Shown piece after piece: positions 63,490 through 64,000 of a DNA stretch of 64,000 nt (its first letter is position 1; each line of letters starts with the position of its first letter). Under the pieces are notes generated by a model. That model was given only the letters and a program-made list of their open reading frames with translations, ran no database searches and was not told the origin of the DNA. A program made the position numbers and the translations under genes. This stretch comes from Aradus depressus (Eukaryota; Arthropoda; Insecta; Hemiptera; Aradidae), in assembly GCA_963662175.1 (NCBI GenBank), contig OY759215.1:21317079-21381078 (forward strand), in the 5' to 3' direction.

Positions 63490-64000
63490 GGTCCTTTTTA
63501 ATTCCCCAGCTATACAAAGTTAAGTAATAGGTCAAAAATTTGATGCGGAGTTTTCAACGGAATTTCATGTTTTCCGACATCCACAATCAAAAATATGATA
63601 AGAAAATGTCTATATCCGAATCCGATAACTCCCGATAGAATGAATGCATAAACACGAAATTTTATATGTGTATCCAGAATCCCCTAAGGACGACATCTAG
63701 TGATTTTCAGCGAAATCAGTGTAAGAAAAAAGTAGGATTAGGGGGAGGCTTAGCATGAAAGCTCTAATAGCTGCCGTTGTAACGAATTTATGGACATGAA
63801 ATTTTATATGTATATTGAAAGCCCTATAAGGGACGACATATATCAATTTTACGCGACATCTCCCGATATAATAATAATGCAGATTCAATTAATATATCGA
63901 CATATAGTATGAGGATACAGAACACACTATGTACATCAAGTATCGATTGACAACCCAAACGGTCAATTAGTTTTAGTGGGAGAGCGACAACTTAATCGAT
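63490..64000 (+). repeat. RepX copy running off the window
   Basis: AGCTATACAAAGTTAAGTAA, ATGTTTTCCGACATCC, CCCGATAGAATGAATGC, AAGGACGACATCTAG and the final GGGAGAGCGACAACTTAATC. Confidence 0.78.

Overview
The window is AT-rich eukaryotic DNA with long introns and very dense transposable elements. (CCTAA)n/TTAGG-like tails on its commonest SINE, PIF/Harbinger, hAT, Helitron and Penelope-type remnants, and an AIG1-family gene together suggest an arthropod, most likely an insect. The exact lineage cannot be read from the sequence. No bacterial-type operons, CRISPR arrays or rRNA genes are visible.

Only one convincing host gene is present. It is a minus-strand, five-exon gene at 59304 to 35526 encoding a 243-residue AIG1/ADTRP-type integral membrane protein, a family of FAHFA hydrolases. 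All four introns have GT..AG borders and compatible phases. The Thr and His expected in the active site are conserved, and the predicted C-terminus carries a dilysine ER-retrieval signal. The last intron is about 16.7 kb and is full of mobile elements.

Positions 1 to 35500 lie beyond the 3' end of this gene and are mostly a nested mosaic of repeats. Four families dominate. (1) SINE-A is a tRNA-derived SINE of about 345 bp with about 25 copies or pieces in both orientations; several have clear target-site duplications. (2) RepX is a modular interspersed repeat of about 500-900 bp built from degenerate units of about 150 bp. (3) Penelope-like retroelement (PLE) debris includes a GIY-YIG endonuclease remnant at 22.6-22.9 kb and several short foldback units carrying hammerhead-ribozyme-like cores. 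(4) DNA transposons include a 661-bp hAT with an 8-bp TSD, a 1.55-kb PIF/Harbinger element with a decayed Myb/SANT-like gene, two Helitrons and several foldback MITEs. Non-LTR (LINE) remnants lie near 33.4-34.0, 44.6-46.0 and 53.3-53.8 kb.

Insertion order can be read in places: PLE inside Harbinger inside SINE-A (21.8-23.75 kb); a PLE foldback inside SINE-A inside an older inverted repeat (9.2-10.3 kb); and hAT inside RepX (18.9-20.1 kb). Tandem arrays of 32, 51, 68, about 138 and 38 bp units lie in or beside AIG1 introns. From 59.3 kb to the end is the 5' flank of the gene, again mostly RepX and SINE-A with one full-length SINE-A and one MITE. The most interesting material is the set of hammerhead-like cores in PLE foldbacks and the fine-grained nesting history.
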